A DNA stretch of 64,000 nucleotides from Actinomadura rifamycini DSM 43936 (GCF_000425065.1 NZ_AULB01000003.1:310001-374000); one strand, 5' to 3'; positions 1-8,817 are shown, numbered from the stretch's first letter. The notes: a model not told the origin generated them from the letters alone. Program-made: numbers and translations.

Positions 1-968
1 CGGGTGTCGAGCATGTGGAAGTTGGCGAGCTTGCCCCAGCGGACGCGCCGGTAGATCTGGATGTCCGGGCCGTTCGGGACGGAGCGGCGGCGCAGCGGCA
101 TGTTCTCGTAGTACGCCTTGAAGGCGGCGATGCGGCGGCGGCGGAAGGCGGCCGGGTCGGGCGTGTCGGAGCCCGCCTCGGGCACGTCGTCGGCCCAGTT
201 GTTCTCGACCTCGTGGTCGTCGAACACGACGAGCCAGGGCGCGGCGGCGTGCGCGGCCTGGAGGTCGGGGTCGGCCTTGTACTGGGCGTGCCGCTGCCGG
301 TAGTTCGCCAGGGTGACGGTCTCGGGCCCCCGGTGGTCGCGGACGTTCCCGCCCGGGACCGTGTAGTCGTCGGGCTTGTACTCGTACTGGTAGTCGCCGA
401 GGTGCAGGATCAGGTCGGGGTGCTCCTCCGCGAGCCGCCGGTACGCGGTGAAGTAGCCGTGCTCGTACTGGCTGCAGGAGACGAACGCCATGGCGAGCGC
501 GGGGCCGAACGAGTCGGCGCGGGGCGCGGTGACCGTCCGCCCGACCGGGGAGACGTGGCCGCCGGCGCGGAACCGGTACCAGTAGTCGCGGCCGTGCCGC
601 AGGCCGTCCAGTTCGACGTGGACGGAGTGGGCGTCCTCGGGGCGCGCGACGGCCGTGCCGCGCCGCTCGACCTTGCGGAACCGCTCGTCCCGCGCGACCT
701 CCCACCGGACGTCCACGTTCCGGTTCGGCATGCCGCCGCGGCCGTCCTCGGCGAGGGGGTCGAGGGCGAGCCGGGTCCACAGGACGAACCCGTCGGGCGC
801 GGGGTCGCCGGACGCGACGCCGAGGGTGAACGGGTCGCCGGACGCGCGCCGGGGGCGCGACGCGGCGTGGGCGGTGCCCGGGAGGGCGGAGACGGCGGCG
901 GCCGTCCCGACGGCGAGTCCGGTGGTGACGAGGAAGGAACGCCGGTCGAGCTGGGGCGCGTCGGCCAT
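1..968 (-). CDS. phoD: PhoD-family alkaline phosphatase (C-terminus outside window)
   Basis: Secreted phosphomonoesterase/phosphodiesterase that releases phosphate outside the cell. About 322 residues are visible. The N-terminus carries a twin-arginine signal (LDRRSFLVTTG followed by an alanine-rich stretch), as expected for Tat-exported PhoD. Then come the PhoD N-terminal beta domain (DPFTLGVASGDP, VLWTRLA) and the start of the metallophosphatase domain (LHLGDYQYEY, FDDHEVENNW). The window edge cuts it at ...KLANFHMLDT, before the remaining metal ligands. The ATG at 966-968 gives the Tat signal directly. It is divergent from helD. A second, broken copy of this family starts at 54282. Confidence 0.9.
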   Translation of the reverse strand, partial: MADAPQLDRRSFLVTTGLAVGTAAAVSALPGTAHAASRPRRASGDPFTLGVASGDPAPDGFVLWTRLALDPLAEDGRGGMPNRNVDVRWEVARDERFRKVERRGTAVARPEDAHSVHVELDGLRHGRDYWYRFRAGGHVSPVGRTVTAPRADSFGPALAMAFVSCSQYEHGYFTAYRRLAEEHPDLILHLGDYQYEYKPDDYTVPGGNVRDHRGPETVTLANYRQRHAQYKADPDLQAAHAAAPWLVVFDDHEVENNWADDVPEAGSDTPDPAAFRRRRIAAFKAYYENMPLRRRSVPNGPDIQIYRRVRWGKLANFHMLDT

Positions 969-1113
969 GGGGAGCGACCTTTCGGAGAAGTCCGGCAGCG
1001 ATCGCCGGTCAGCCTCGCGAAGGTCGGTGACGGAAGGGCACCGGGAAGGTGACGCACCGCGCAACGAAGGTGATCTTTTCGGAAGATCATCCGCAAAGGA
1101 CGCGCAGGGATGC

Positions 1114-1177
1114 TAGGGTAGCGGGTTACGTGCGGACACAGATAACCCACCCCTACACATAGGAGTGTACCTAACAC
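1114..1177 (+). promoter_or_regulatory. helD promoter -10 and structured leader
   Basis: A TAGGGT -10-like hexamer lies at 1114-1119; no good -35 is seen. Directly downstream is a dyad GGGTTA (1123-1128) / TAACCC (1143-1148). A second short dyad TACAC (1154-1158) / GTGTA (1165-1169) encloses most of the AGGAG ribosome site at 1161-1165. The second dyad could partly hide the ribosome site. I see no rifampicin-associated element (the inverted repeat known upstream of some helR genes). Confidence 0.35.
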
Positions 1178-3568
1178 ATGGAGACCCGTCAATCCAGCGT
1201 TGTCAAATCCGCCGGCACCACCGACGGGGACGCGGCGCGGCGCGCGGCCGTCCGGGCGGAGCAGGAGCACGTCGACCGCCTCTACGGGCGGCTCGACGCC
1301 GAGCGCGCCAAGGCCGAGGCCGCGCTGCGCGAGGGGCCGGCGGCGGGCGGCGGGAGCGCGTTCCAGGCGCGGCTGGAGAGCGCCGTCGCCACCGACGAGG
1401 CCGCCCGCAGGCTCGCGCGGCTGGCGGGCGTGGAGGACGGGCTGTGCTTCGGCCGGATCGACCACCGCGCCGACGGCGACGAGCCGGGCGACACGTTCTA
1501 CATCGGCCGGATCGGGCTGCGCGACGAGGACCACGAGCCCCTGCTCATCGACTGGCGCGCCGCCGCCGCGCGCCCGTTCTACACCGCGACGTCCGGGGCG
1601 CCCGGCACCCTCGCGCGCCGCCGCCACCTGCACCTGCGGCGCCGCGAGGTCGCCCGGCTGGACGACGAGGTGTTCGACCTCGACGGGCTGGCGGAGTCGG
1701 AGCGCCGCACGCTCGTCGGGGAGGCCGCGCTGCTCGCGACGCTGCGCCGCGGCCGGACCGGGCGGATGAGCGACGTCGTCGCCACCATCCAGCAGGAGCA
1801 GGACGAGGTGATCCGGGCGGGCCTGCACGGTGTGCTCGTCGTGCAGGGCGGTCCCGGCACCGGCAAGACCGTCGCGGCGCTGCACCGCGCCGCGTTCCTG
1901 CTCTACACGCACCGCGACGTGCTCGAACGCCGCGGCGTCCTGGTCGTCGGCCCGAACGCGACGTTCCTGCGGTACATCGAGCAGGTCCTCCCGGGGCTCG
2001 GCGAGACCGACGTCGTCCTCGCCACGGTCGGCGAGCTGTTCCCGGGGACGCGCGCGACCGCGGCCGACCGGCCGGACGTCGCGGTGGTGAAGGGCGATCC
2101 GCGGATGGCCGACCTCGTCGCGGAGGCCGTCCGGGACCGGCAGCGCGCCCCGGAGGACGGGCTCCGGGTGGAAACCGACGGCATGGTGCTGAAGGCGTCC
2201 GCCGAAGACTGCGCGCGCGCCCGCGACCGTGCGCGCGCGCTGCGCGTGCCTCACAACGTGCAGCGGCGCCGGTTCGTCCACGACCTGCTGGAAGCGCTCG
2301 CGCTGAACCGGGCCGAGCAGTACGAGCGGATGGTCGACGAGCCGCTGGAGCAGATGATCCGCGAGGGCGGGCTGCCCGGGTGGCTGCGGGAGCTGATGGA
2401 GGAGGCGGAGGACGAGCCGCTGATGGACGAGGCCGACCTGCGGCTGGCGAAGGAGGCGCTGTGGCACGACCCGGCCGTCCGGTCGGCGATCAACGCGCTG
2501 TGGCCCGAGCTGACGCCGCAGCGCCTCCTGTCCGGCCTGTTCGCCGACCCGGACGCCCTGGCCCGCATCGGCGGTCGCGCGGGCCTGCGGCCGGACGAGG
2601 CCGCACTGCTGCACCGCCCGCCCGCGGCCGAGTGGACGGTCTCGGACGTCCCGCTGCTGGACGAGGCCGCCGAATGGCTCGGCGTCGACGACACGGCCGA
2701 CCGGGCCCGCGCCCGCGCCGCCGCCGCGGCCCGCGCGGAGGAGGAGCGGTACGCCCGCGAGGTCCTGGAGACCCGGGACGAGTCGGGCCTGCTGAACGCC
2801 GCCGACGTGATCGACGCGGCCGGGCTCGCCGGGCGGCACCACCAGGACGGCCCGCCGCTCACCACCGCTCAGCGCGCGACCGCCGACCGGGAGTGGGCGT
2901 ACGGGCACGTCATCGTGGACGAGGCGCAGGAGCTGTCGGCGATGGCGTGGCGGACGATCATGCGGCGGGTCCCGACCCGCTCCCTCACCGTCGTCGGCGA
3001 CATCGCGCAGACGGGCAGCGCCGCCGGGGCCGCGTCGTGGGGGCAGATGCTCGACCCCTACGTGCCGGGCCGGTGGCGGGAGCAGCGCCTCATGGTCAAC
3101 TACCGGACCCCGGCGGCGATCATGCGGGTCGCCGCGGAGGTGCTCGCCGCGGTCGACCCGGGGCAGACGCCGCCCGAGTCCGTGCGCGACGACGAGGCGC
3201 CGCCCCGCGCGGTCGACCTCCCGGTGAGCGGGCTGCCCGCCCTGGTCGAGGAGGAGCTGGACGCCATCGGCGAGGGCCGCCTCGCGGTGATCGTCTCCGC
3301 GGCGCGGCACGCCGCCGTCCGGGCCGTCCTGCCCGGCGCGGCCGCCGGCGCGACCCCGGCCGCCCTCGACTCCCCCGCCGTGGTGCTGACCACCGAGGAG
3401 GCGAAGGGCCTGGAGTTCGACGCGGTCGTCCTGGTCGACCCCGCGGGGATCCTGGACGGTTCCCCGAAGGGCGGTCAGGACCTGTACGTCGCCCTCACCC
3501 GCGCGACCCGCCGCCTCACGGTCGTCCACGCGGGCGACCTGCCGCCCGTCCTGGCGTCCCTCGGGTGA
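1178..3568 (+). CDS. helD: HelD/HelR-type RNA polymerase-recycling ATPase (UvrD-like)
   Basis: SF1-like motor that binds RNA polymerase and removes it from stalled or drug-bound complexes; actinobacterial relatives (HelR) give rifampicin tolerance. The 796-residue protein starts with a charged helical region (residues 20-60) suited to the HelD N-terminal coiled-coil arm. Walker A is GGPGTGKT at about 224-231, Walker B VDEAQE near 580, a VNYRTP helicase motif near 638 and the C-terminal YVALTRATRRL motif near 770. A large insert lies between the two ATPase halves, as in the family. ATG 1178 follows AGGAG with about 12 bases of spacing. It stands alone, divergent from phoD and convergent with the regulator at 3575. 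Whether it acts in drug resistance or general recycling cannot be told from sequence. Confidence 0.9.
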   Translation: METRQSSVVKSAGTTDGDAARRAAVRAEQEHVDRLYGRLDAERAKAEAALREGPAAGGGSAFQARLESAVATDEAARRLARLAGVEDGLCFGRIDHRADGDEPGDTFYIGRIGLRDEDHEPLLIDWRAAAARPFYTATSGAPGTLARRRHLHLRRREVARLDDEVFDLDGLAESERRTLVGEAALLATLRRGRTGRMSDVVATIQQEQDEVIRAGLHGVLVVQGGPGTGKTVAALHRAAFLLYTHRDVLERRGVLVVGPNATFLRYIEQVLPGLGETDVVLATVGELFPGTRATAADRPDVAVVKGDPRMADLVAEAVRDRQRAPEDGLRVETDGMVLKASAEDCARARDRARALRVPHNVQRRRFVHDLLEALALNRAEQYERMVDEPLEQMIREGGLPGWLRELMEEAEDEPLMDEADLRLAKEALWHDPAVRSAINALWPELTPQRLLSGLFADPDALARIGGRAGLRPDEAALLHRPPAAEWTVSDVPLLDEAAEWLGVDDTADRARARAAAAARAEEERYAREVLETRDESGLLNAADVIDAAGLAGRHHQDGPPLTTAQRATADREWAYGHVIVDEAQELSAMAWRTIMRRVPTRSLTVVGDIAQTGSAAGAASWGQMLDPYVPGRWREQRLMVNYRTPAAIMRVAAEVLAAVDPGQTPPESVRDDEAPPRAVDLPVSGLPALVEEELDAIGEGRLAVIVSAARHAAVRAVLPGAAAGATPAALDSPAVVLTTEEAKGLEFDAVVLVDPAGILDGSPKGGQDLYVALTRATRRLTVVHAGDLPPVLASLG

Positions 3569-3574
3569 GCGGGG

Positions 3575-4282
3575 TCAGCGGCGGCGCAGGCCCGCCAGGG
3601 TCTGCTCCATCTCCGCGGCGATGACCTCGGCCGCCGCCGCCGGGTCGCGGTCGCGCACGGCCGCGACCAGCGCGGCGTGCGCGTCCCGTCCGTGGTCGAG
3701 GTCGTGGCGGGCCACGTCCACCAGGGCCGTCAGGTCCAGCAGCCCCTCGCGCAGGACCGGGACGAACTCGGCGAACAGGTCGACGAGCACCGGATTGTGC
3801 GCGGCCCGGACGATCGCGGCGTGCAGCGCGATGTCGGCGTCGATGAACGCCTCGACGGCCGGGCCCGCGGCGCCCGGGGCGGGCCGGGCGGCGTCGCGCT
3901 CGGCGAGGGCCCGCTCGATGGCGTCGAGGTCGGCGTCGGTGCGGCGCGCCGCGGCCAGCTCGGCGGCGCGGCCCTCGATCATCTCGCGGATCTCGTAGAC
4001 GTCGGCGACGGACGCGCGGCGCAGCCGGGTCCGCCAGTCCTCGTCGGGCTCGGCGGCGAGGACGAACACGCCCGCGCCCTGCCGCGCCTGCACCAGTCCC
4101 GCGCCGGCGAGGGCGCGCAGCGCCTCCCGCACGGTCGACCGGCCCACGCCCAGTTCCCTGGCGAGCGTCGTCTCGCCGGGGAGCCGGGTGCCGACCGGCC
4201 AGGTCCCGTCCGCGATCTGCTCGCGCAGCCGCTGCGCGGCCTGCTCGACGAGCGGGCTGGGACGGAGCGGGCCGAGCGGCAT
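3575..4282 (-). CDS. GntR-family regulator, FadR subfamily (FCD domain)
   Basis: DNA-binding repressor/activator sensing a small organic acid. Residues 10-75 form the winged helix (GTRLPGETTLARELGVGRSTVREALRAL split over the wing), followed by an FCD all-helical ligand domain with the metal/ligand-type histidines in ADIALHAAIVRAAHN and DLDHGRDAH. Total 235 residues, usual for the subfamily. I use ATG 4280-4282; the open frame extends upstream but the earlier part lacks family similarity. It is divergent from the leuA leader, and a dyad in the shared region (4333-4349) is a plausible operator. Regulation of leuA is inference; the regulator may only control itself or a distant operon. Confidence 0.88.
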   Translation of the reverse strand: MPLGPLRPSPLVEQAAQRLREQIADGTWPVGTRLPGETTLARELGVGRSTVREALRALAGAGLVQARQGAGVFVLAAEPDEDWRTRLRRASVADVYEIREMIEGRAAELAAARRTDADLDAIERALAERDAARPAPGAAGPAVEAFIDADIALHAAIVRAAHNPVLVDLFAEFVPVLREGLLDLTALVDVARHDLDHGRDAHAALVAAVRDRDPAAAAEVIAAEMEQTLAGLRRR

Positions 4283-4331
4283 GCGGATCCTTCCGGGACG
4301 CGGGACCGGACCACGGTAGCGCGACCCCAAC

Positions 4332-4361
4332 TTGTCTGAGGACCTGACATGTTGCTAGAGT
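4332..4361 (+). promoter_or_regulatory. Promoter of the leuA leader with overlapping dyad
   Basis: TTGTCT (4332-4337) and TAGAGT (4356-4361), 18 bases apart, form a recognisable -35/-10 pair. Transcription would start just before the leader peptide ATG at 4369. Between them TGTC (4333-4336) and GACA (4346-4349) form the outer arms of an imperfect 17-bp dyad centred at 4341. This is a possible operator for the divergent FadR-type regulator. Confidence 0.5.
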
Positions 4362-4368
4362 GCCCGGC

Positions 4369-4413
4369 ATGGCGTGGCAGCCCCTTCTTCTCGGCCGCCG
4401 CGGCGGGGCCTGA
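4369..4413 (+). CDS. leuL: leuA leader peptide, 14 residues with a Leu run
   Basis: ATG at 4369 opens a 14-codon frame, MAWQPLLLGRRGGA, ending in TGA at 4411-4413. Three adjacent leucine codons (CTT CTT CTC, 4384-4392) sit in the middle, the hallmark of leucine-responsive ribosome-mediated attenuation. Leader peptides of this sort precede leuA in many actinobacteria. It ends 69 bases before the GTG of leuA, and the spacer folds into competing hairpins (see the attenuator entry). There is no strong ribosome site; with a -10 ending at 4361 it may be translated leaderless. Confidence 0.75.
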   Translation: MAWQPLLLGRRGGA

Positions 4414-4482
4414 TCCGACCGGCACCCCGCCGCGGGGTCCGGTGCTGCCGGTCGTCCGACCGGCGACATCAGGAGACATCCC
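4398..4482 (+). promoter_or_regulatory. leuA attenuator: mutually exclusive hairpins
   Basis: Hairpin 1 pairs 4398-4408 with 4425-4435 (11 bp, CCGCGGCGGGG with CCCCGCCGCGG). Hairpin 2 pairs 4417-4424 with 4446-4453 (GACCGGCA with TGCCGGTC). Hairpin 3 pairs 4447-4453 with 4458-4464 (GCCGGTC, loop GTCC, GACCGGC). Hairpins 2 and 3 share 4447-4453, so only one can form. The leuA ribosome site AGGAG is at 4471-4475, right after hairpin 3. There is no U-run, so the switch may end transcription by another route or act on translation. Confidence 0.65.
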
Positions 4483-6255
4483 GTGACCCACGCCTTCCCG
4501 ACACTCCGGACGCCCAGCGGCCCCGTCCCCGCCGGCGCGCCGTTCTGGAACCCGCAGCGCGGCAGCACCATGCCCTCGCACCGCTACCGCTCCGTCCACG
4601 ACCGCGAGCCCTCGCCCGTCCCGGACGTCGAGCGCACCTGGCCGTCCCGCCGCCTGACCGAACCGCCGCTCTGGGTGCCGGTCGACCTGCGCGACGGCAA
4701 CCAGGCCCTCGCCGAACCCATGGACCCCGACCGCAAGGCCCGCATGTTCGCCCTGTTCGTCGCCATGGGCTTCAAGGAGATCGAGGTCGGCTACCCGTCC
4801 GCGAGCGCCACCGACTTCGCGTTCGTCCGCCGGCTCGCCGAGACCGGCGTCCCGGACGACGTCACCCCCGTCGTGTTCACGCCCGCCCGCCGCGACCTCA
4901 TCGAGCGGACCTTCGCCTCCATCGAGGGCCTGCCCCGCGCGGTCGTCCACCTGTACACCGCGACCGGCCCCGCCTGGCGCGAGGTCGTCCTCCGCGAGGA
5001 CCGGGACGGCGTGCGCCGGATGATCCTGGACGGCGCGGCGGACGTGGCGCGCCTCGCCGGCCCCGGCGTCCGGTTCGAGTTCTCCCCCGAGACGTTCAAC
5101 TTCACCGAGCCCGACTTCGCGCTGGAGGTGTGCGACGCCGTCACGGACCTGTGGGACGCCTCCCCCGACCGTCCGGTCGTCCTGAACCTGCCCGCGACCG
5201 TCGAGATCGCGACCCCGAACGTGTACGCCGACCAGATCGAGTACATGCACCGGAACGTGGGCCGCCGCGACGCCGTCATCCTCTCCGTGCACCCGCACAA
5301 CGACCGCGGGACCGGCGTCGCGTGCGCCGAACTGGCGATGCTGGCGGGCGCCCAGCGCGTCGAGGGCTGCCTGTTCGGCAACGGCGAGCGCACCGGCAAC
5401 GTCGACCTCGTCACCCTCGCGCTGAACCTGCACGCCCAGGGCATCGACCCGCGCCTCGACCTGTCCGACATCGACGAGATCCGCCGGACGGTCGAGCACT
5501 GCAACCGCCTGCCCGTCCACGAGCGCCACCCCTACGGCAGCGACCTCGTCCACACCGCGTTCTCGGGCACGCACCAGGACGCCATCGCGAAGGGCATGGA
5601 ACACCACGCGAAGCGCGCCGCCGACCTGGGCGTCCCGCCCGAGCAGGCCCCCTGGGACGTCCCGTACCTGCCGATCGACCCCGCCGACGTGGGCCGCGGG
5701 TACGAGGCCGTCATCCGGGTGAACAGCCAGTCGGGCAAGGGCGGCATCGCCTACCTGCTGCGCACCGGGTACGGCCTGGAGCTGCCGCGCCGCCTGCAGA
5801 TCGAGTTCTCCCGGGTGGTGCAGCGGGCCGCCGACGGCAGCGGCGAGGAGGTGACCGCCGAGCAGCTGTGGGACCTGTTCCGCGCCGAGTACCTCGACCG
5901 CGCCGGCCCCGTCTCCGTCACCGGCTGGCGCACCGCCCACACCGGCCCCGCCCGGCACGACTTCGCCGGCACCGTCGCGGTGGACGGCCGCGCCGGCGAG
6001 CACACCGGCACCGGCAACGGCCCGATCGACGCGCTCACCGGCGCGCTGGCCGCCGCCGGGGTGGCGGTGGACGTCCTCCGGTTCGCCGAGCACTCGACCG
6101 ACGCGACCGCGCCCGGCGGCGGCTCCCCCGCCGTCGCCTACGCCGAGTGCCGCGTCGACGGCGTCGTCCGCTGGGGTGCCGGACGCGACACCTCGGTCCT
6201 CGCCGCGTCCGTCCAGGCCGTCCTGTCGGCGGTGAACCGCGCCAAGACGGCATAG
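4483..6255 (+). CDS. leuA: 2-isopropylmalate synthase
   Basis: First committed step of leucine synthesis: condenses acetyl-CoA with 2-oxoisovalerate to 2-isopropylmalate in the cytoplasm. The 590-residue length and N-terminus ([23 protein letters not shown]) match the long LeuA type 2 family. The TIM-barrel catalytic part shows the metal-binding DLRDGNQAL near residue 68 and HPHNDRGTG near 270; the C-terminal region from about 440 is the leucine-binding regulatory (LeuA dimer) domain. GTG 4483 lies 7 bases after AGGAG. It is preceded by a leucine leader peptide and attenuator, so leucine probably controls it both by attenuation and by allostery. No other leu genes are adjacent. Confidence 0.96.
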   Translation: MTHAFPTLRTPSGPVPAGAPFWNPQRGSTMPSHRYRSVHDREPSPVPDVERTWPSRRLTEPPLWVPVDLRDGNQALAEPMDPDRKARMFALFVAMGFKEIEVGYPSASATDFAFVRRLAETGVPDDVTPVVFTPARRDLIERTFASIEGLPRAVVHLYTATGPAWREVVLREDRDGVRRMILDGAADVARLAGPGVRFEFSPETFNFTEPDFALEVCDAVTDLWDASPDRPVVLNLPATVEIATPNVYADQIEYMHRNVGRRDAVILSVHPHNDRGTGVACAELAMLAGAQRVEGCLFGNGERTGNVDLVTLALNLHAQGIDPRLDLSDIDEIRRTVEHCNRLPVHERHPYGSDLVHTAFSGTHQDAIAKGMEHHAKRAADLGVPPEQAPWDVPYLPIDPADVGRGYEAVIRVNSQSGKGGIAYLLRTGYGLELPRRLQIEFSRVVQRAADGSGEEVTAEQLWDLFRAEYLDRAGPVSVTGWRTAHTGPARHDFAGTVAVDGRAGEHTGTGNGPIDALTGALAAAGVAVDVLRFAEHSTDATAPGGGSPAVAYAECRVDGVVRWGAGRDTSVLAASVQAVLSAVNRAKTA

Positions 6256-6277
6256 CGGGAACGCCCGGCACGACGAA

Positions 6278-6306
6278 CGGGCCGGCGTGCGGAGCGCGCC
6301 GGCCCG
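6278..6306 (+). terminator. Terminator-like hairpin after leuA
   Basis: CGGGCCGGCG (6278-6287) pairs perfectly with CGCCGGCCCG (6297-6306), with a 9-base loop. It lies 22 bases after the leuA stop. There is no T-run, as is common in high-GC actinobacteria. Confidence 0.6.
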
Positions 6307-6409
6307 GGTGTCCGAGGCCGTCCCTCACATGGCCGATCTCGCCGGTCTCCGGCAGGCCCTTGAACTTCTGCAGCTCCGTCCTCGCTTCCCTGAGGACGGC
6401 GTTCGGGCC

Positions 6410-6445
6410 GTGCGGCGGCTCCGCGGGGTCGCGGAGCCGCCGCAC
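6410..6445. terminator. Perfect 16-bp hairpin between convergent genes
   Basis: GTGCGGCGGCTCCGCG (6410-6425), loop GGGT, then its exact reverse complement (6430-6445). It lies between leuA and the convergent DUF4236 gene, which stops at 6466, so it could end transcription from either side. The rest of 6307-6465 shows no convincing gene. Confidence 0.55.
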
Positions 6446-6465
6446 GGCGTCGCCCGCGGGCGCCG

Positions 6466-6672
6466 TCAGCGGCGGTGGGTGCGGGTGCGGCGGCGCAGGG
6501 GGCGGCGCCAGGAGAGGCCGGTGCCGGGGATACGGAGGGTCAGGTAGCGGTGGCCGTGCGCGGAGCGGGTGTAGCGGGCGCCGCGGGCGCCGACGCTGTG
6601 GCCGACTCCGCGCCTCGACAGATTGAGCCGGAAGGGTCCGAGCCGGATCGATTTTCGGTAATGCCATCCCAT
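6466..6672 (-). CDS. DUF4236 small basic protein
   Basis: A 68-residue protein starting MGWHYRKSIRLGPFRLNLS, followed by GVGHSVGARGARY and LRIPGTGLSWRR. These are the conserved elements of the DUF4236 domain: an aromatic-basic start, LGPxRLNLS, and a glycine-rich part ending in PGTGLSYR. The tail is arginine-rich. ATG 6670-6672 puts the domain at the N-terminus; upstream in-frame codons add a non-conserved extension. Function unknown; the domain is often found in small membrane-associated or phage-linked proteins. Convergent with leuA. Confidence 0.75.
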   Translation of the reverse strand: MGWHYRKSIRLGPFRLNLSRRGVGHSVGARGARYTRSAHGHRYLTLRIPGTGLSWRRPLRRRTRTHRR

Positions 6673-6852
6673 GGCGGCGGGTTTCCCCTTCCGCGCGGCC
6701 TTGCACCTCGGGTTCCGCATCGGACGGCCGGACGCAAGGGCAGGACATGACCAAAATTGCGGAGAGTTGGCAGATCACCGCTCTTTACCTCATGCCGCGC
6801 GTTCGGGAACGTGTGCTCCGGTAGAGATCATTCCCACTCCCGGAGGTGCGGG

Positions 6853-8817
6853 TTGGCCAGCAGACCCTTGAGGCGGCGGACGGCCGCGATCGCCGTGCTG
6901 ACCGGCGCGGCGCTCGCCGCGGGCGGCGGGACGGCGCTCGCCCGGACGGCGCCCGAGATCGCGGTGGAGGACGGCGTGACGCAGCCTGTCTTCTCCTACG
7001 AGGACGCCATCCGCGAGCACGTGTACGTGCAGACGCAGGTCGACAGCGACCGCGACGGCGAACTCGACCGCGTCAACGTCGACATCGTCCGGCCGCGGGA
7101 GACCGAGCAGGGCCTCAAGGTCCCCGTGATCATGGACGAGAGCCCGTACTACGACAACTCGGGACGCGGCAACGAGGGCGAGCGCAAGTCCTACGCCGAG
7201 AACGGCGACCCGCTGAAGTTCCCGCTGTTCTACGACAACTACTTCGTCCCCCGCGGGTACGCGTTCCTGGCCGTGGACATGGTCGGGACGACCCGGTCCG
7301 ACGGCTGCCCGGTGAGCGGCGGGCCGTCGGACGTGCTGGGCGGCAAGGCGGTCGTCGACTGGCTGAACGGGCGCGCGAAGGCGTTCCGCGCGGACGGCAC
7401 CCCGGTCGCGGCCGACTGGACGACCGGCAGCACCGCGATGATCGGCAAGTCGTACGACGGGACGCTCGCGAACGGGGTCGCGGCGACGGGCGTCGAGGGG
7501 CTGGAGACGATCGTCCCGATCGCGGCGATCAGCGGCTGGTACAACTACAGCCGGATGAACGGCGTGAAGTACTGGACGGACGAGCAGCCGTGGCTCGCGG
7601 GCTACGTCGACACCGACCCGCCGGAGAAGTGCGCCGCCGTGAACGCGGACCTCGACGCGGGCGAGGACGACGCGACGGGCAACTACAACGCCTACTGGAA
7701 GACGACGGACTACCGGCACGGGACGGTCGGGCGGGCGAGCAAGGTGCGCGCCAGCGTGTTCGCGATCCACGGCGTGAACGACCTGAACGTCAAGGACGAC
7801 CACTTCTCGCTGTGGTGGGAGGAGCTCGCGCAGCACGGCGTCGAGCGGAAGGTGTGGCTGACGCAGCGCGGGCACGTCGACCCGTTCGACTTCCGCCGCG
7901 ACCACTGGGTGCGGACGCTGCACCGCTGGTTCGACCACGAGCTGCACGGCATCGACAACGGGATCACCGACGAGCCGCGCGCCGACATCGAGGTCGGGCC
8001 GGACGAGTGGATCACGCAGGACGACTGGCCGTCGCGGGACGGCGAGACGGTGATCCTGCGGCCCCGCGCCGACGGGACGCTCGCGGAGCAGCGGACCCCG
8101 AAGGGCGACACCGCGACGTTCGCCGACGCGGCGGGCCCCGAGGGGAACGGGTACTCCGAGGGCGCGATGGTCGAGGACCCGACGGCCGACCGGCCGTACC
8201 GGGCCGCGTTCGTGTCGGGCCCGCTGCCGAACACCGGGCGCCTGTCGGGCACCCCGGACGTCCGGCTGCGCGTCAAGCTGGACCGGCCGACCGCGAACGT
8301 CACGGCGCTGCTCGTCGACTACGGGACGGCCGAGCGCGTCGACCACCTCGGCCGCGGCGAGGGCATCGAGACGCTGGACACCGAGAGCTGCCACGGGGCG
8401 AGCACCGCGTTCGACGACGCGTGCTACAAGGAGACGCGGGTGACCACGGCGACGTCGCCGGTCAACGTGATCGCGCGCGGCTGGCTGGACGTGCAGAACC
8501 ACGACTCGCTGAGCGCCCCCGAGCCGCTGACGCCCGGCGAGTTCGAGAGCATCCGCTGGGAGACGCTGAGCCAGGAGTACGTCCTGAAGAAGGGGCACCG
8601 GCTCGGGCTGGTGCTGGCCGGAACGGACGCCGACTACACCACCGAGACGCCCACGGGCGCGGCGGTGACCGTGGACCTGGCGTCCAGCTCGATCCGGTTC
8701 CCGGTGGTGGAGCTGGACGAGGACGCTCCGGTGAACCTCGGCGTCCCGCGGCCGACCTCGGTGTGGCGCGGGCCGGCCGAGGTCAGCCTGCCGGTGCCGG
8801 AGCGCCGGTTCTTCTGA
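6853..8817 (+). CDS. Secreted CocE/NonD-family hydrolase (Xaa-Pro dipeptidyl-peptidase-like)
   Basis: Exported alpha/beta hydrolase of the X-Pro dipeptidyl-peptidase S15 / CocE family; the substrate is probably a proline-containing peptide or an ester. TTG at 6853 follows GGAGG (6842-6846) by 6 bases and gives a signal peptide (RPLRRRTAAIAVLTG then alanine/glycine). The nucleophile is in GKSYDGT, with the usual GTTRSDGCP strand before it. The acid is likely in HGVNDLNVKDD and the base in RGHVDPFD. The C-terminal third is the jelly-roll domain of the family. Total 654 residues. Earlier in-frame codons would displace the signal peptide, so I prefer the TTG. It ends at a terminator shared with the next gene. 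Confidence 0.88.
   Translation: MASRPLRRRTAAIAVLTGAALAAGGGTALARTAPEIAVEDGVTQPVFSYEDAIREHVYVQTQVDSDRDGELDRVNVDIVRPRETEQGLKVPVIMDESPYYDNSGRGNEGERKSYAENGDPLKFPLFYDNYFVPRGYAFLAVDMVGTTRSDGCPVSGGPSDVLGGKAVVDWLNGRAKAFRADGTPVAADWTTGSTAMIGKSYDGTLANGVAATGVEGLETIVPIAAISGWYNYSRMNGVKYWTDEQPWLAGYVDTDPPEKCAAVNADLDAGEDDATGNYNAYWKTTDYRHGTVGRASKVRASVFAIHGVNDLNVKDDHFSLWWEELAQHGVERKVWLTQRGHVDPFDFRRDHWVRTLHRWFDHELHGIDNGITDEPRADIEVGPDEWITQDDWPSRDGETVILRPRADGTLAEQRTPKGDTATFADAAGPEGNGYSEGAMVEDPTADRPYRAAFVSGPLPNTGRLSGTPDVRLRVKLDRPTANVTALLVDYGTAERVDHLGRGEGIETLDTESCHGASTAFDDACYKETRVTTATSPVNVIARGWLDVQNHDSLSAPEPLTPGEFESIRWETLSQEYVLKKGHRLGLVLAGTDADYTTETPTGAAVTVDLASSSIRFPVVELDEDAPVNLGVPRPTSVWRGPAEVSLPVPERRFF

Noticed and set aside
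410..3529. A 1039-codon open frame on the minus strand opposite helD
   Set aside because: It is antisense to a clear HelD gene; composition (Arg/Gly/Pro-rich, no domain) is that of a shadow frame in high-GC DNA.
6287..6465. Plus-strand frame after leuA (86 codons) and a faint minus-strand frame
   Set aside because: No ribosome site, no similarity, and the region is occupied by two strong hairpins.
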